In this document: positions 36,847-46,276 of the stretch, one piece after another
Numbering within the stretch: position 1 is the first letter of the stretch
Layout of the letters: every line of letters begins with the position of its first letter
DNA from: Niveibacterium sp. 24ML
GTDB taxonomy: Bacteria > Pseudomonadota > Gammaproteobacteria > Burkholderiales > Rhodocyclaceae
Reading direction: 5' to 3'
DNA: 64,000 nt
Assembly: GCF_026586805.1 (NCBI RefSeq)
Contig: NZ_JAPFHA010000023.1
Location: 1 to 64,000, forward strand
Notes under the pieces: model-generated
Databases searched by the model: none
What the model saw: only the letters and a program-made list of their open reading frames with translations
What the model was told of the DNA's origin: nothing
Made by a program: the position numbers and the translations under genes

Positions 36847-37935
36847 TCAGCGCAGCTTGAGGGTCGAGAGACCGAACAGAACGAGCATCAGCGTGATGAT
36901 CCAGAAGCGGACCACCACCTGCGTTTCCTTCCAGCCGCCCAACTCGTAGTGGTGATGCAGTGGCGCCATGCGGAAGATCCGCTTGCCGCCGGAATACTTG
37001 AAGTAGGCCACCTGCACCATGACTGAGAGCGCCTCGGCAACGAAGAGGCCGCCCATGATGAACAGCACCACTTCCTGCCGCACGATCAGCGCCACCGTGC
37101 CCATCGCTGCGCCGAGGGCGAGCGCCCCGACGTCGCCCATGAACACGTCCGCCGGGTAGGCGTTGAACCACAGAAAGCCGAGACCGGCGCCACACATGGC
37201 GCCGCAGAAGACCGCCAGTTCGCCAGCGCCTGCGATGTAGGGCACGCCCAGGTATTTCGAGAAACCGATGTGGCCGGCCACATAGGCGAACACCGCAAGC
37301 GCGGCAGAAACCATGACGGTCGGCATGATCGCCAGCCCGTCCAGACCATCGGTCAGGTTGACCGAATGACTCGTGCCATTGATGACGAAGTAGCCCAGCA
37401 CGACGAAGCCTGCGACACCCAGCGGATACACCGCCGACTTGAAGAAAGGCACGATCAGCTCGGTCTGCGCCGGCACGGTGGCCGTCAAGCCCAGGTAGAG
37501 CGCGGCGGCACCGGCAATCAGCGAGGTCCAGAAATACTTCCAGCGCGATGCCAGCCCTTTGGGATCACGATGCACGACCTTCTTCCAGTCATCCACCCAA
37601 CCCACCGCCCCAAAGCCCAGCGTGACCAGAAGCACCACCCAAACGTAACGGTTGGTCAGGTCGCCCCAAAGCAGCGTGGTGATGCCAATCGCGATCAGGA
37701 TCAGCGCGCCGCCCATCGTCGGCGTACCCGCCTTGGTGAGGTGCGATTTCGGACCATCGTCACGCACCGCCTGGCCGATCTTCTTTGCCGCAAGCCAGCG
37801 GATCACCGGCGGCCCGAAGATGAACGAAATGACCAGCGCAGTCAGCGCGGCCACCATGGTGCGCAGCGTGATGTAGCCGAACACATTGAAGGTACGGATG
37901 TCTTCGCCGAGCCACAGCGCGAGTTGAAGCAACAT
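36847..37935 (-). CDS. mraY: Phospho-N-acetylmuramoyl-pentapeptide transferase
   Basis: The 362-residue inner-membrane enzyme transfers phospho-MurNAc-pentapeptide to undecaprenyl phosphate, giving lipid I. Around ten helices are visible. The catalytic segments are [17 protein letters not shown] (paired aspartates), [11 protein letters not shown] and the cytoplasmic [15 protein letters not shown] histidine cluster near the end. The start at 37935 ([20 protein letters not shown]) matches the family; upstream codons overlap the intergenic spacer. It follows murF by 19 bases. Confidence 0.97.
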   Translation of the reverse strand: MLLQLALWLGEDIRTFNVFGYITLRTMVAALTALVISFIFGPPVIRWLAAKKIGQAVRDDGPKSHLTKAGTPTMGGALILIAIGITTLLWGDLTNRYVWVVLLVTLGFGAVGWVDDWKKVVHRDPKGLASRWKYFWTSLIAGAAALYLGLTATVPAQTELIVPFFKSAVYPLGVAGFVVLGYFVINGTSHSVNLTDGLDGLAIMPTVMVSAALAVFAYVAGHIGFSKYLGVPYIAGAGELAVFCGAMCGAGLGFLWFNAYPADVFMGDVGALALGAAMGTVALIVRQEVVLFIMGGLFVAEALSVMVQVAYFKYSGGKRIFRMAPLHHHYELGGWKETQVVVRFWIITLMLVLFGLSTLKLR

Positions 37936-37954
37936 GTCTGGTGTGTCCTGCCTG

Positions 37955-39325
37955 TCAGCCAGCCAACGCAATAGCGTCGGCAATTCTTTCCATCTTCATG
38001 AACCGCGAACCCTTGACGAGCACGACCGTATCCGGGGTCAGCGCCGCGCGCAGGGCGGCAATGAGCGACTCCGCACTGCCGTAGTGCTGGCCGCCTTCGC
38101 CGAAATTACGCGCTGCCACTTCGGCGTGTTCGCCCAGCGCAAAGAGCAGATCGACCCCCTGGCTCTTGGCATACCCGCCCACTTCATCGTGGTACTGCGC
38201 CGCGCGATCACCAATCTCGCCCATGTCGCCGAAGACGAACACCTTGCGCCCCGGCGTCATGGCCAGCACATCAATGCCGGCCCGCACCGAGTCCGGATTT
38301 GCGTTGTAGGTGTCGTCCAGGATCGTGGCGCCCGCGTATCCGGCGCGCACCTGCAGCCGGCCCTTGGTGCCGCCATAGCCCCCCAGACCATCGGCCACGG
38401 CCGCAAGGCTGACGCCGGCGGCCAGCGTGGCCGCAGCGGCGGCAGCCGCATTGCGCACGTTATGCGCGCCAGGCACATGCAAGGTGAAGTCGATGTTGCC
38501 CTGCGCGGTGCTCAGACTCACCCGGGCATCAAGCGGGTTGAGGCCTGCGCGCGCGCGGACATCGGCGTCGCGCTCGGTCGCGAAGCTCACCGTCGTGCGC
38601 TGCGCATTGCTCGCGCGCCAAAGGTCGGCGTGCGGATCGTCGGCGTTGACCACCGCCACGCCGGCGTCGGTCAGCCCGAGGTAGATCGCGCCCTTCTCGA
38701 TTGCCACCGCGTCGAGCCCGCCCATGCCTGCCAGGTGCGCGCGCTGTGCGTTGTTGACCAGCGCAACCGTAGGCTGCGCGATGCGCGTGAGGTACTCGAT
38801 CTCGCCCGGATGGTTCATGCCCATTTCGATCACCGCGAAGCGATGCGCGGGGCGCAAACGCAGCAGCATCAGCGGCAGGCCGATATCGTTGTTCAGGTTT
38901 CCGACGGTCGCCAGCACGGCACTTTCGTCACCGCCATCCAGCCGCACCTGGGCGCGCAGGATGGCCGCGCACATTTCCTTGACCGACGTCTTGCCATTAC
39001 TACCGGTAATGCCGATCAGCGGCAGCGCGAAACGCGCGCGCCACCAGGCCGCCAAAGCCCCCAGGGCCAGGCGCGTGTCCGGCACCACCACACACGGCAG
39101 GGGCAGATCGTCCGTCGCGTGCGCGGCGTCGATCAGCGCAGCGGCGGCACCGCCGGCGGCTGCCTGCGCCAAGAATGTGTGGCCATCAAAGTGTTCGCCA
39201 CGCAGCGCCACAAACAGCTGGCCCGCACTCAGGGCGCGGGTGTCGCTTCCCACCGAAAGGACTTCCGTGTCGTTGCCGACCAGCGTGCCACCAATGGCCG
39301 CAGCGAAGTCCGACAGCTTCATCAT
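37955..39325 (-). CDS. murF: UDP-MurNAc-tripeptide--D-Ala-D-Ala ligase
   Basis: The 456-residue Mur ligase adds the D-Ala-D-Ala dipeptide made by DdlB. It shows [20 protein letters not shown], the P-loop [18 protein letters not shown] near 105-122, [20 protein letters not shown] and [16 protein letters not shown] in the C-terminal domain. The ATG at 39325 overlaps the murE stop (ATGA) and is followed by a second ATG; the frame is open slightly upstream within murE. Confidence 0.97.
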   Translation of the reverse strand: MMKLSDFAAAIGGTLVGNDTEVLSVGSDTRALSAGQLFVALRGEHFDGHTFLAQAAAGGAAAALIDAAHATDDLPLPCVVVPDTRLALGALAAWWRARFALPLIGITGSNGKTSVKEMCAAILRAQVRLDGGDESAVLATVGNLNNDIGLPLMLLRLRPAHRFAVIEMGMNHPGEIEYLTRIAQPTVALVNNAQRAHLAGMGGLDAVAIEKGAIYLGLTDAGVAVVNADDPHADLWRASNAQRTTVSFATERDADVRARAGLNPLDARVSLSTAQGNIDFTLHVPGAHNVRNAAAAAAATLAAGVSLAAVADGLGGYGGTKGRLQVRAGYAGATILDDTYNANPDSVRAGIDVLAMTPGRKVFVFGDMGEIGDRAAQYHDEVGGYAKSQGVDLLFALGEHAEVAARNFGEGGQHYGSAESLIAALRAALTPDTVVLVKGSRFMKMERIADAIALAG

Positions 39326-40830
39326 GAACGCACCCCCGGGGGCAGGCCCCATGCATCCAGCGCAGCACGCGCGTGCTCGATATCGGAGAAGGCGAGGCGC
39401 TTGCCTGCGATCTCCTGGTAGGGTTCGTGCCCCTTGCCGGCAAGCAGGATCACGTCGTCAGCGGCGGCCTGATCGATCGCGTGCCGGATCGCGCCAGCGC
39501 GATCGGCTTCAACCACCGCACTCGGGCCTGCGCCCGCGGCGATCTGCGCCAGAATGGCCTGCGGGTCTTCGCTGCGCGGGTTATCGCTAGTCAGCACCAC
39601 ACGGTCGGCAAGGCGGCTTGCGACCGCACCCATCATCGGGCGCTTGCCGGGGTCACGATCACCGCCGCAACCGAACACGCACACAAGGCGCCCGCCACGC
39701 GCTTGTGCGGCCGGGCGCAGCGCCTTGAGCGCCTGCTCCAGTGCATCCGGCGTGTGGGAATAATCGACCACCACCAGCGGCTGCATGACGCCACCCACCG
39801 CCTGCATGCGGCCGGGTGGCGGATGCAGCTGCGCAATCACGCCGGCCACGTCTTCAAACGCGTGGCCCGCTGCCAGCAGCACCCCCATCACGGCCAGCAG
39901 GTTGCTGACGTTGAAACGGCCAACGATGCTGACTTCGACCTCGGCCCGCATGCCACTCCAGAGAACGGTGAAGCGCTGGCCAGTGGCCGTGCCATGCAGA
40001 TCAACAGCCACCAGCGGATGCACGCCCTCAGGCAGATGCTCCGGGCTGTCGCCCAAGGTGTAGCCGATCGTGTTGCTCAGGCGTGGGCCGCAGTCACGCG
40101 CCAGATCCAGGCCAAACTCATCGTCCAGGTTGATGACCGCGGCGCGCAGCCCTGGCCAGGCAAACAGTCGCGCCTTGGCGGCGGCATACGCCTCCATGGT
40201 GCCGTGGTAGTCGAGGTGATCGCGGGTCAGATTCGTGAACACGGCGGTATCAAAACGCGCCCCGGCCACCCGCGCCTGATCGATACCGATCGACGAAACC
40301 TCCATCGCCACCGCACGCGCACCGTCGGCCACAAAATCCGCAAGCGCCGAATGCAGCACGATGCCATCGGGCGTCGTGTTGAGCCCTTCTTCAATCGCGT
40401 CCGGGTAGCCGATACCCAGCGTGCCCACGACGCCGCAACGCTCATGCATTGCCGTGAAACTGCGCGATAGCCATTGGGTGATCGAGGTTTTCCCGTTGGT
40501 GCCGGTCACGCCGATCAGGCGCAGGCGCGTTGAAGGCTCGCCGTACACCAGGTGCGCCAGGTCGCCGAGCACTTTCGCCAATCCGTCCCACGCAAGATGC
40601 GGCACCAGCAGAGCCGGATCCCAGGCAAAGCCTTCGCGCTCCCACAGTACGGCTGCGGCACCGCGCTTGACGGCATCGGCGATGAATCGGCGGCCATCGC
40701 TCTTGGCCCCTGGATAGGCCAAAAAGATGTCACCGGCCTGCACCGTGCGGGAGTCGGCGCAGAGTCGGCTGACCGTAACGCCACTCGACGTGAGCGCATC
40801 GAGGATCAGGCGGGCTTCACGGCTGCTCAC
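39322..40830 (-). CDS. murE: UDP-MurNAc-L-Ala-D-Glu--meso-DAP ligase
   Basis: The 502-residue Mur ligase adds the third residue of the stem peptide. The P-loop reads GVTGTNGKTSITQWLSRSF near 110, and the UDP domain contains DSRTVQAGDIFLAYPGAKSD. The DNPRSEDP motif in the C-terminal domain is, from family knowledge, diagnostic for meso-diaminopimelate rather than lysine, as expected for a Gram-negative. The start overlaps the ftsI stop (ATGA). Confidence 0.97.
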   Translation of the reverse strand: MSSREARLILDALTSSGVTVSRLCADSRTVQAGDIFLAYPGAKSDGRRFIADAVKRGAAAVLWEREGFAWDPALLVPHLAWDGLAKVLGDLAHLVYGEPSTRLRLIGVTGTNGKTSITQWLSRSFTAMHERCGVVGTLGIGYPDAIEEGLNTTPDGIVLHSALADFVADGARAVAMEVSSIGIDQARVAGARFDTAVFTNLTRDHLDYHGTMEAYAAAKARLFAWPGLRAAVINLDDEFGLDLARDCGPRLSNTIGYTLGDSPEHLPEGVHPLVAVDLHGTATGQRFTVLWSGMRAEVEVSIVGRFNVSNLLAVMGVLLAAGHAFEDVAGVIAQLHPPPGRMQAVGGVMQPLVVVDYSHTPDALEQALKALRPAAQARGGRLVCVFGCGGDRDPGKRPMMGAVASRLADRVVLTSDNPRSEDPQAILAQIAAGAGPSAVVEADRAGAIRHAIDQAAADDVILLAGKGHEPYQEIAGKRLAFSDIEHARAALDAWGLPPGVRS

Positions 40831-42575
40831 ATGCCCTCCTTAGCTTCGCCATCCAGGCGGCGCGTCTGCGCCACCTGCATCGGGCGGATCGGCGCATCAG
40901 GCGGCACACCCAGGGCGCGCAAGGCACCCGCCATGACCTCGGCAAAGGCCGGGCCCGCCACCGCGCCACCGTAGTGTTCGCCGCCGGTCGGCTCATCGAC
41001 CATTACCGCCACAATCAGGCGCGGGTTGGAGATCGGGCCAAGACCGACGAAGGAGGACACGTACTTGTTGGCGTACACGCCGCCTTCAATCTTGTGCGCG
41101 GTGCCGGTCTTGCCGCCAACGCGATAACCGGGCACCTGCGCGCGGGTCGCGGTGCCGCCGGTCTGCGTCACGCTTTCAAGCATGGCGCGAACTTCACGCG
41201 CCGTCTGCGCCGTGAACACCGGGCGGCCATGCAGGGGCGGCGCCTCGACACGGGTCAGCGAGAGCGGGATCAGATCGCCATCGCGCGCAAAGGCGAGATA
41301 GGCCTGGGCAAGCTGCATCAGGTTCACCGAGATGCCATGACCGTAGGACATGGTTGCCTGCTCGATCGGCCGCCACACGCGGGCCGGCCGCAAACGCCCC
41401 GACGCCTCGCCCGGGAAGCCGAGCTTGAGCTGCGACCCGAAGCCCAGCGCGTCATACATCTTCCACATCTCGTCGGCAGTCATTGAAAGCGACAGCTTTG
41501 CCGAACCGATGTTCGAGGACTTCTGGATCACCTGGGCCACCGTCAGCGCCCCGTGCGGATGCGCGTCCGAGATGGTGGCCGACCCGATCGTCATGCGACC
41601 GGGCGCGCAGTTGATGATGGAGTCCGTGCGGAACTTGCCGCTATCGAGCGCCGCGGCGGCCACAAAGGGCTTCATGGTCGAACCGGGCTCGAAGGTATCC
41701 GTCAGCACCCGGTTGCGAAGCTGCGCACCAGACAGACGAACCCGGTTGTTCGGGTTGTAGGTCGGGCTGTTAACCAGCGCAAGGATTTCGCCGGTCTTCA
41801 CATCGATCACCACCGCGCTGCCGGCCTTTGCCTTGTGCTGGGTGACTGCCTGCTTCAACGCGCTGTAGGTCAGGTACTGGATCTTCGCGTCGAGCGCGAG
41901 CACCACATCCTCGCCTTCGCGCGGACGCTTGATCGACTCGGCGTCTTCGACGATCTGGCCACGCCGGTCCTTGATCACCCGGCGGCTGCCCGGATGACCG
42001 AGCAGATCACTCTGGAAGGCCAGCTCGATGCCTTCCTGCCCCTTGTCGTCGACATCGGTGAAGCCGACCACGTGCGCGGCCACCTCGCCGCTCGGGTAGA
42101 AGCGGCGGTATTCGTTCTGCGCATGGATGCCCGGCAACTTCATCGCCAGCACCCGGTCCGCAACATCCGGCGCCACCTGCCGCTTGATGTACACAAAGTC
42201 CTTGTCCGAGGCGACCTTGCGGTTGAGTTCATTAACGTCCAGGTTCAGCAGTCGCGCCAGTTCGCGCGATTGCGACGGCGTCAGCGTGATGTCGTCCGGA
42301 ATCGCCCACACGGACCGCACCGGCGTACTCACCGCCAGCAGTTCGCCATGACGGTCGACGATCTTGCCGCGATCGGCCGGCAGCTCGATCACGCGCGCAT
42401 AGCGCGACTCGCCCTTGGCCTGAAGAAAATCACCCTTCACGCCTTGCAACCAGGCCGCACGACAGATCAAGGCAATCGACCCGATCAACAGACAAGCCAA
42501 TACAAAGCGCGCACGCCAGACCGGCAGCTTTTCCGACAACAGGGGATTGTGGTTGAACGTGAAATTCTTCTTCAC
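40827..42575 (-). CDS. ftsI: Septal peptidoglycan transpeptidase FtsI (PBP3)
   Basis: The 582-residue class B penicillin-binding protein crosslinks septal peptidoglycan. It has a short cytoplasmic tail, one membrane helix (FVLACLLIGSIALICRAAWL), a pedestal with RVIELPADRGKIVDRHG, and a transpeptidase domain with STMK (in FEPGSTMKPF), SSN (KSSNIGSAK) and KTG (VGGKTGTAHK). The start is a GTG at 42575 overlapping the ftsL stop (GTGA); the open frame above this lies inside ftsL. The partner FtsW is encoded downstream. Confidence 0.96.
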   Translation of the reverse strand: MKKNFTFNHNPLLSEKLPVWRARFVLACLLIGSIALICRAAWLQGVKGDFLQAKGESRYARVIELPADRGKIVDRHGELLAVSTPVRSVWAIPDDITLTPSQSRELARLLNLDVNELNRKVASDKDFVYIKRQVAPDVADRVLAMKLPGIHAQNEYRRFYPSGEVAAHVVGFTDVDDKGQEGIELAFQSDLLGHPGSRRVIKDRRGQIVEDAESIKRPREGEDVVLALDAKIQYLTYSALKQAVTQHKAKAGSAVVIDVKTGEILALVNSPTYNPNNRVRLSGAQLRNRVLTDTFEPGSTMKPFVAAAALDSGKFRTDSIINCAPGRMTIGSATISDAHPHGALTVAQVIQKSSNIGSAKLSLSMTADEMWKMYDALGFGSQLKLGFPGEASGRLRPARVWRPIEQATMSYGHGISVNLMQLAQAYLAFARDGDLIPLSLTRVEAPPLHGRPVFTAQTAREVRAMLESVTQTGGTATRAQVPGYRVGGKTGTAHKIEGGVYANKYVSSFVGLGPISNPRLIVAVMVDEPTGGEHYGGAVAGPAFAEVMAGALRALGVPPDAPIRPMQVAQTRRLDGEAKEGM

Positions 42576-42850
42576 GGCTTGCCTCCGGCGTCGGCATCGA
42601 TCACCAGGATGTGTTGCGCATCGGGCGTCATCATGTGCAAGCGCGCGCGCGCGACCTTCTCGACCCTGGCGTGAGCTGCCCAAGTGCTTTGTTCAAGTTG
42701 CAGCTGGTTCCACTCAACCTCGAGCGCCTGCTCCCGGCTTTGCAGACGCTCGATCTCGGAGAACAGCTTGCGCGACTGGTGCTGCGACGCGACCAGGCCC
42801 AGCGCGCTTGCCAGTACCAGCACGATCAGGATCACGTTAAGCCGGATCAT
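42572..42850 (-). CDS. ftsL: Cell division protein FtsL
   Basis: The 92-residue bitopic protein has a membrane helix ([20 protein letters not shown]) and a periplasmic coiled coil ([20 protein letters not shown]). It forms the FtsQLB complex that activates FtsWI. Sequence conservation of FtsL is low, but size, topology and position between rsmH and ftsI leave little doubt. It overlaps both neighbours by four bases. Confidence 0.92.
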   Translation of the reverse strand: MIRLNVILIVLVLASALGLVASQHQSRKLFSEIERLQSREQALEVEWNQLQLEQSTWAAHARVEKVARARLHMMTPDAQHILVIDADAGGKP

Positions 42851-43767
42851 GTCGCCATGCGCTCCGCCGTCCGCATGATCGCGCTGCGCGCCCGCGGATT
42901 TGCCGCCACCTCGGCCGCACTCGGGCGGACCGGTTTCCCGATCAGGCGCATCAAGGGCGGCGGCAGATCGGCCGCACGCACCGGCACGCCGCGCGGCGGC
43001 TCCACCGAATGCGATGCATCGCGCAGAAACTGCTTGGCGATACGGTCTTCAAGCGAATGAAAGGAAATCACCGCAATCCGGCCACCGGGCGCGAGGCGAC
43101 TCACGCACTGAGGCAGGATCAGCGACAGCTCTTCAAGCTCGCGATTGACGTGAATCCGTATAGCCTGGAAGGTGCGCGTCGCTGGGTGCTGCCCCGGCTC
43201 GCGCGTGCGCACGACCGTTTCCACGAGCGCGGCAAGTTGCCGTGTGGTTGTAACAGGTTGCCCTGCCCGAGCAGCAACAAGCGCCTTTGCAATCTGGTAA
43301 GCAAACCGTTCTTCACCGTACCCCCTCACTACTTCGGTGATTTCCTGCACGGAGGCCCGTGCAAGCCATTCCGCGGCGGTTTCGCCACGGCTTGTATCCA
43401 TGCGCATGTCGAGCGGCGCATCGAATCGAAAACTCATGCCGCGAGCGGCGTCATCAAGTTGCGGTGAAGACACGCCCAGATCGAGCAGCACGCCATCGAT
43501 CTGCGCGATGCCAAGGCGATCGAGCGAGGTCGAAAATTCCGAAAAGGCCTCGTGAACCAGCGTCAGACGCGCATCCCCAAGGGCCTGCCCGGCAGCAATC
43601 GCAAGCGGATCGCGATCGAAGGCTACGAGGCGGCCAGCCGGCCCGAGACGCTTGAGGATCTCGCCGCTGTGGCCGCCGCGACCGAAGGTGCCATCGACGT
43701 AGATGCCATCGGGGCGAATCGCGAGCGCATTGACGGCCTCGTCGAGCAGGACCGTCACATGGGACAT
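42847..43767 (-). CDS. rsmH: 16S rRNA (cytosine-1402-N4)-methyltransferase
   Basis: The 306-residue SAM-dependent enzyme methylates N4 of C1402 in 16S rRNA. It begins [17 protein letters not shown], with the SAM-binding loop [16 protein letters not shown], the catalytic-domain segment [20 protein letters not shown] and the C-terminal [14 protein letters not shown]. The ATG at 43767 gives the conserved N terminus and leaves an 8-base gap from mraZ; an in-frame GTG four codons earlier would overlap mraZ. Confidence 0.96.
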   Translation of the reverse strand: MSHVTVLLDEAVNALAIRPDGIYVDGTFGRGGHSGEILKRLGPAGRLVAFDRDPLAIAAGQALGDARLTLVHEAFSEFSTSLDRLGIAQIDGVLLDLGVSSPQLDDAARGMSFRFDAPLDMRMDTSRGETAAEWLARASVQEITEVVRGYGEERFAYQIAKALVAARAGQPVTTTRQLAALVETVVRTREPGQHPATRTFQAIRIHVNRELEELSLILPQCVSRLAPGGRIAVISFHSLEDRIAKQFLRDASHSVEPPRGVPVRAADLPPPLMRLIGKPVRPSAAEVAANPRARSAIMRTAERMAT

Positions 43768-43775
43768 GGGCGCAC

Positions 43776-44222
43776 TCACAGCGACAAAGTCTCCAGGCCC
43801 GGCGGCAGCAGATCCGCGCCCAGCGCGAGCATTTCTTCCTGCTGCTTCTGCCACCCGGCGTCCGACCACAACTCGAAGTGGTTGCCCTGGCCCACCAGCC
43901 AGACTTGCTTGTCGAGCTGGGCGAACTGGCGCAACTCGGGTGCGATCAGCACCCGACCGGCGCCATCCATCTCTTCATCACGCGCGAAGCCGACCAGCAA
44001 TCGCTTGAGCAGGGCTGATTTCGGCTCAAGGCTGGGTGCCGCGAGCACTTTGTCGCGGATCGGCTCCCACGCAGGCACCGGGTAGACCAACAGGCAGCGG
44101 TGCGGGTGGGCGGTGATGACCATCTGACCGCTGGACAGGGCTGTCAGGGCGTCACGATGCCGCGACGGGATCGCAAGGCGACCCTTCGCATCGAGACTCA
44201 GCGCGGCAGCGCCCTGAAACAT
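43776..44222 (-). CDS. mraZ: Transcriptional regulator MraZ
   Basis: The 148-residue protein has two SpoVT-AbrB-like repeats ([19 protein letters not shown] and [19 protein letters not shown]), each carrying the family DxxGR motif. It forms ring-shaped oligomers that bind direct repeats in its own promoter and repress the dcw cluster. Four such repeats are visible 63-97 bases upstream. It is the first gene of the cluster. Confidence 0.96.
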   Translation of the reverse strand: MFQGAAALSLDAKGRLAIPSRHRDALTALSSGQMVITAHPHRCLLVYPVPAWEPIRDKVLAAPSLEPKSALLKRLLVGFARDEEMDGAGRVLIAPELRQFAQLDKQVWLVGQGNHFELWSDAGWQKQQEEMLALGADLLPPGLETLSL

Positions 44223-44284
44223 TCAAGCCCTTTCAACTCATCGGGAGCGGAATTCCCACTTCGCAACCTCTGCGAGCAGTCAAT

Positions 44285-44319
44285 GTCCACTTTTTCCCAT
44301 TTTTGTCCACTTCGCACCA
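44285..44319 (-). promoter_or_regulatory. MraZ operator: four TGGNN repeats at 10-bp steps
   Basis: Read on the minus strand, TGGTG, TGGAC, TGGGA and TGGAC begin at 44319, 44309, 44299 and 44289, each separated by exactly five bases. This matches the known MraZ recognition of TGGG-like direct repeats on one DNA face. The first repeat touches the -10 box, so MraZ binding would block transcription start. Confidence 0.85.
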
Positions 44320-44347
44320 CTTTAGGTAAAAGAAACACCCCGGTCAA
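44319..44347 (-). promoter_or_regulatory. Sigma-70 promoter of the dcw cluster (mraZ)
   Basis: On the minus strand the -35 box TTGACC (44347-44342) and the -10 box TAAAGT (44324-44319) are 17 bp apart. Transcription should start near 44312, inside the MraZ repeats, giving a leader of about 90 bases before mraZ. Confidence 0.75.
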
Positions 44348-44594
44348 GCGAGCCTCTGGCAGCTTTTCTCAAACAACACAATGACTTACCGATTGCGGGC
44401 AAAAAACCGCTCAGGAAATAGTCAATCAATCCAATGGGATACGCGCACTAGCGCAGAAACGACTTGAGAAATTGTGCCTAGAGGGGCGTCGTCAACGCCG
44501 CGAATCGCCCATCGCGCGGGCGATTGGGCGGAATATGCGAAGCGGGATTCCGTGCGGCCGGGTGCTGCACACGACTGAAGGATTCGGTGGAAGT

Positions 44595-45092
44595 GGAAGT
44601 CCGCCGATAAGCCGGGTTCTGTCGCGCCACCTTGCGATGGCGGGGCAGTCATTCCTCTGGTCGACGCATTGCTGCGAAGCTCTAGCAGCCTACCCGGGAG
44701 CTCAGCGGGCCGCCTCAACGCTCCCCTATTTGGCCTTGCCCCGAATGGGGTTTACCGTGCCGTCCGTGTCACCACGTCCGCGGTGGGCTCTTACCCCACC
44801 GTTTCACCCTTACCTGATCCTCGACGCAGCCATCAATCTGCTGCGCGATCCGTCGTGGCGCCTGCGTTGCTCACCGTACTTGCGTACGACTGCGCGACTC
44901 GACACCACGCCGAACCGCTCGCGACGAATGATGACTGGTCTCGTCGGGCCATCGGCGGTCTGCTCTCTGTTGCACTTTCCGTCGCCTTGGGCCTTTCGGC
45001 TTATAGCGCCCGGCCGTTAGCCGGCATTCTGCCCTGCGGGGCCCGGACTTTCCTCGATACCTTGCGGTACCGCGACTGCCTGGCGGACTTCC
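44595..45092 (-). ncRNA. rnpB: RNase P RNA, bacterial class A
   Basis: The minus strand carries the conserved core: GAGGAAAGTCCGGGC, the ACAGAGAGCAGACCGCCGAT segment, GGTAAGGGTGAAA, GGCAAGGCCAAATAG and the 3' GAACCCGGCTTATC. The ends form helix P1: GGAAGTCCGCC at the 5' end pairs perfectly with GGCGGACTTCC at 44605-44595. RNase P RNA is the catalytic part of the ribozyme that matures tRNA 5' ends. Length is about 498 nt against 377 in E. coli, the excess being a P12 arm of about 130 nt (44819-44948). A -10 box TAGAAT (45105-45100) lies seven bases before the predicted 5' end. Confidence 0.96.
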
Positions 45093-45099
45093 GCCGCCC

Positions 45100-45105
45100 A
45101 TTCTA
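45100..45105 (-). promoter_or_regulatory. -10 box of rnpB
   Basis: TAGAAT on the minus strand, seven bases before the first base of helix P1. No good -35 hexamer is seen at 16-18 bp. Confidence 0.55.
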
Positions 45106-45185
45106 CCGGTTGCCGGTCCCCGCGCCTTGACATTCAAGCGCCGGCAACCAATAGTGATATCACTTCGATATCTCGCGAGACTGCA

Positions 45186-46091
45186 ATGACCCCAGCCCAC
45201 AACGAACGCGCCGGCATCGCCTTCTCCGGCTACATCGCCCTGATCGTCGCCCTCGGGCTGCTGCTGAGCGCGGTCTCAACGCTCATCGGCATCGCCTCCG
45301 GCGACCCTTCTGAAACCGAGCTGACCTCCGCCGGATGGCGCCTGGGCCTGCTGGCGCTCGGCCTGGCCTTCATCGTGCCGGGCATCTACATGCTGCAACC
45401 GAACGAAGCCGCAACGCTGCAGCTCTTTGGCGCCTACACCGGCACCGACCGCGGCCGCGGCCTGCGCTGGAGCATTCCGTTCTTCTCCCGCAAGAAGCTG
45501 TCCTTGCGCGCGCGCACCTTTCTGACTGAAAAGCTCAAGGTCAATGATCAGCGCGGCAACCCGGTCGAAATCGCCGGCGCGATCATCTGGCGGGTCGACG
45601 ACACCGCCAAGGCGCTCTTCGACGTGGATGACTATGAAGCCTTCGTCCGCATCCAGAGCGAGACGGCCCTGCGCCACCTTGCCAGCGCCTACCCGTACGA
45701 CACGATGGATGCCGACGATGTGCCGGCCTCGCGCACCTTGCGCGGCGGCGCCGAATCGATTGCCGAAACGCTGGCCTCGGAGCTTGGCGAGCGGCTTGCG
45801 ATGGCAGGCCTGGTGGTGGACCAGACCAAGCTCACCCACCTTGCCTACGCGCCGGAAATCGCCAACGCAATGCTGCGGCGGCAACAGGCCGAGGCGGTGA
45901 TTGCCGCACGGCGCAAGATTGTCGAAGGCGCCGTCGGCATGGTCGAGATGGCCTTGGCCCAACTGGCAGAGCGGAAGATGGTGGAGCTGGACGACGAACG
46001 GCGCGCCGCGATGGTCAGCAACTTGCTGGTGGTCTTGTGCGGCGAGCGTGAGGTCACGCCCGTCGTCAACAGCGGCACGCTCTACACCTGA
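45186..46091 (+). CDS. SPFH (band 7/stomatin-like) membrane protein
   Basis: The 301-residue protein has two N-terminal hydrophobic segments ([19 protein letters not shown] and [16 protein letters not shown]), then an SPFH domain ([36 protein letters not shown]), and a helical tail ([20 protein letters not shown]). SPFH proteins form membrane-bound oligomeric cages. The gene overlaps a small ribbon-helix-helix gene at its stop (TGATG), so the pair is coupled. It diverges from rnpB. It is distinct from the SPFH/NfeD pair at 52058-53415. Confidence 0.85.
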   Translation: MTPAHNERAGIAFSGYIALIVALGLLLSAVSTLIGIASGDPSETELTSAGWRLGLLALGLAFIVPGIYMLQPNEAATLQLFGAYTGTDRGRGLRWSIPFFSRKKLSLRARTFLTEKLKVNDQRGNPVEIAGAIIWRVDDTAKALFDVDDYEAFVRIQSETALRHLASAYPYDTMDADDVPASRTLRGGAESIAETLASELGERLAMAGLVVDQTKLTHLAYAPEIANAMLRRQQAEAVIAARRKIVEGAVGMVEMALAQLAERKMVELDDERRAAMVSNLLVVLCGEREVTPVVNSGTLYT

Positions 46092-46276
46092 TGGCATCGC
46101 CGGGCAAAAAGGCCTACCCGCTGCGGATCGACCCCGCGGTGTGGGATGCCCTGGTGCGGCTTGCCGCGGCCGAGATGCGCAGCACCAATGCGCAGATCGA
46201 GTACCTGTTGCGTGAAGCGCTCGCCCGGCGCGGCATCCGGCCGGGCGGTGAAGCGCCCGATCAGATCAAGGATTGA
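46091..46276 (+). CDS. Arc-type ribbon-helix-helix protein
   Basis: The 61-residue protein has an Arc-like fold: a short strand (KKAYPLRIDPAVWDALVRLA) followed by two helices (AEMRSTNAQIEYLLREALAR). The NAQIEYLL segment is typical of small RHH regulators. It starts in the stop codon of the SPFH gene, so it is produced with it and may regulate that gene; this is inference. It resembles antitoxin DNA-binding domains, but no toxin gene is adjacent. It ends 11 bases inside the convergent flavoprotein gene. Confidence 0.75.
   Translation: MASPGKKAYPLRIDPAVWDALVRLAAAEMRSTNAQIEYLLREALARRGIRPGGEAPDQIKD

Larger units (their letters stand above)
44223..44594. other. Intergenic region between rnpB and mraZ
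   Basis: The part next to mraZ (44285-44347) holds the dcw promoter and MraZ operator. The rest, 44348-44594, has no supported gene. On the minus strand a CTGAGCGG-TTTTTT stretch (about 44403-44416) might end rnpB transcripts, but no strong stem precedes the T-run. Confidence 0.5.

Noticed and set aside
37934-39421. 495-residue frame antisense to murF
   Set aside because: Shadow frame; murF carries its P-loop and full length on the other strand.
46091-46276. Ribbon-helix-helix gene as antitoxin of a toxin-antitoxin pair
   Set aside because: No toxin-like gene is adjacent; its coupled neighbour is an SPFH membrane protein.
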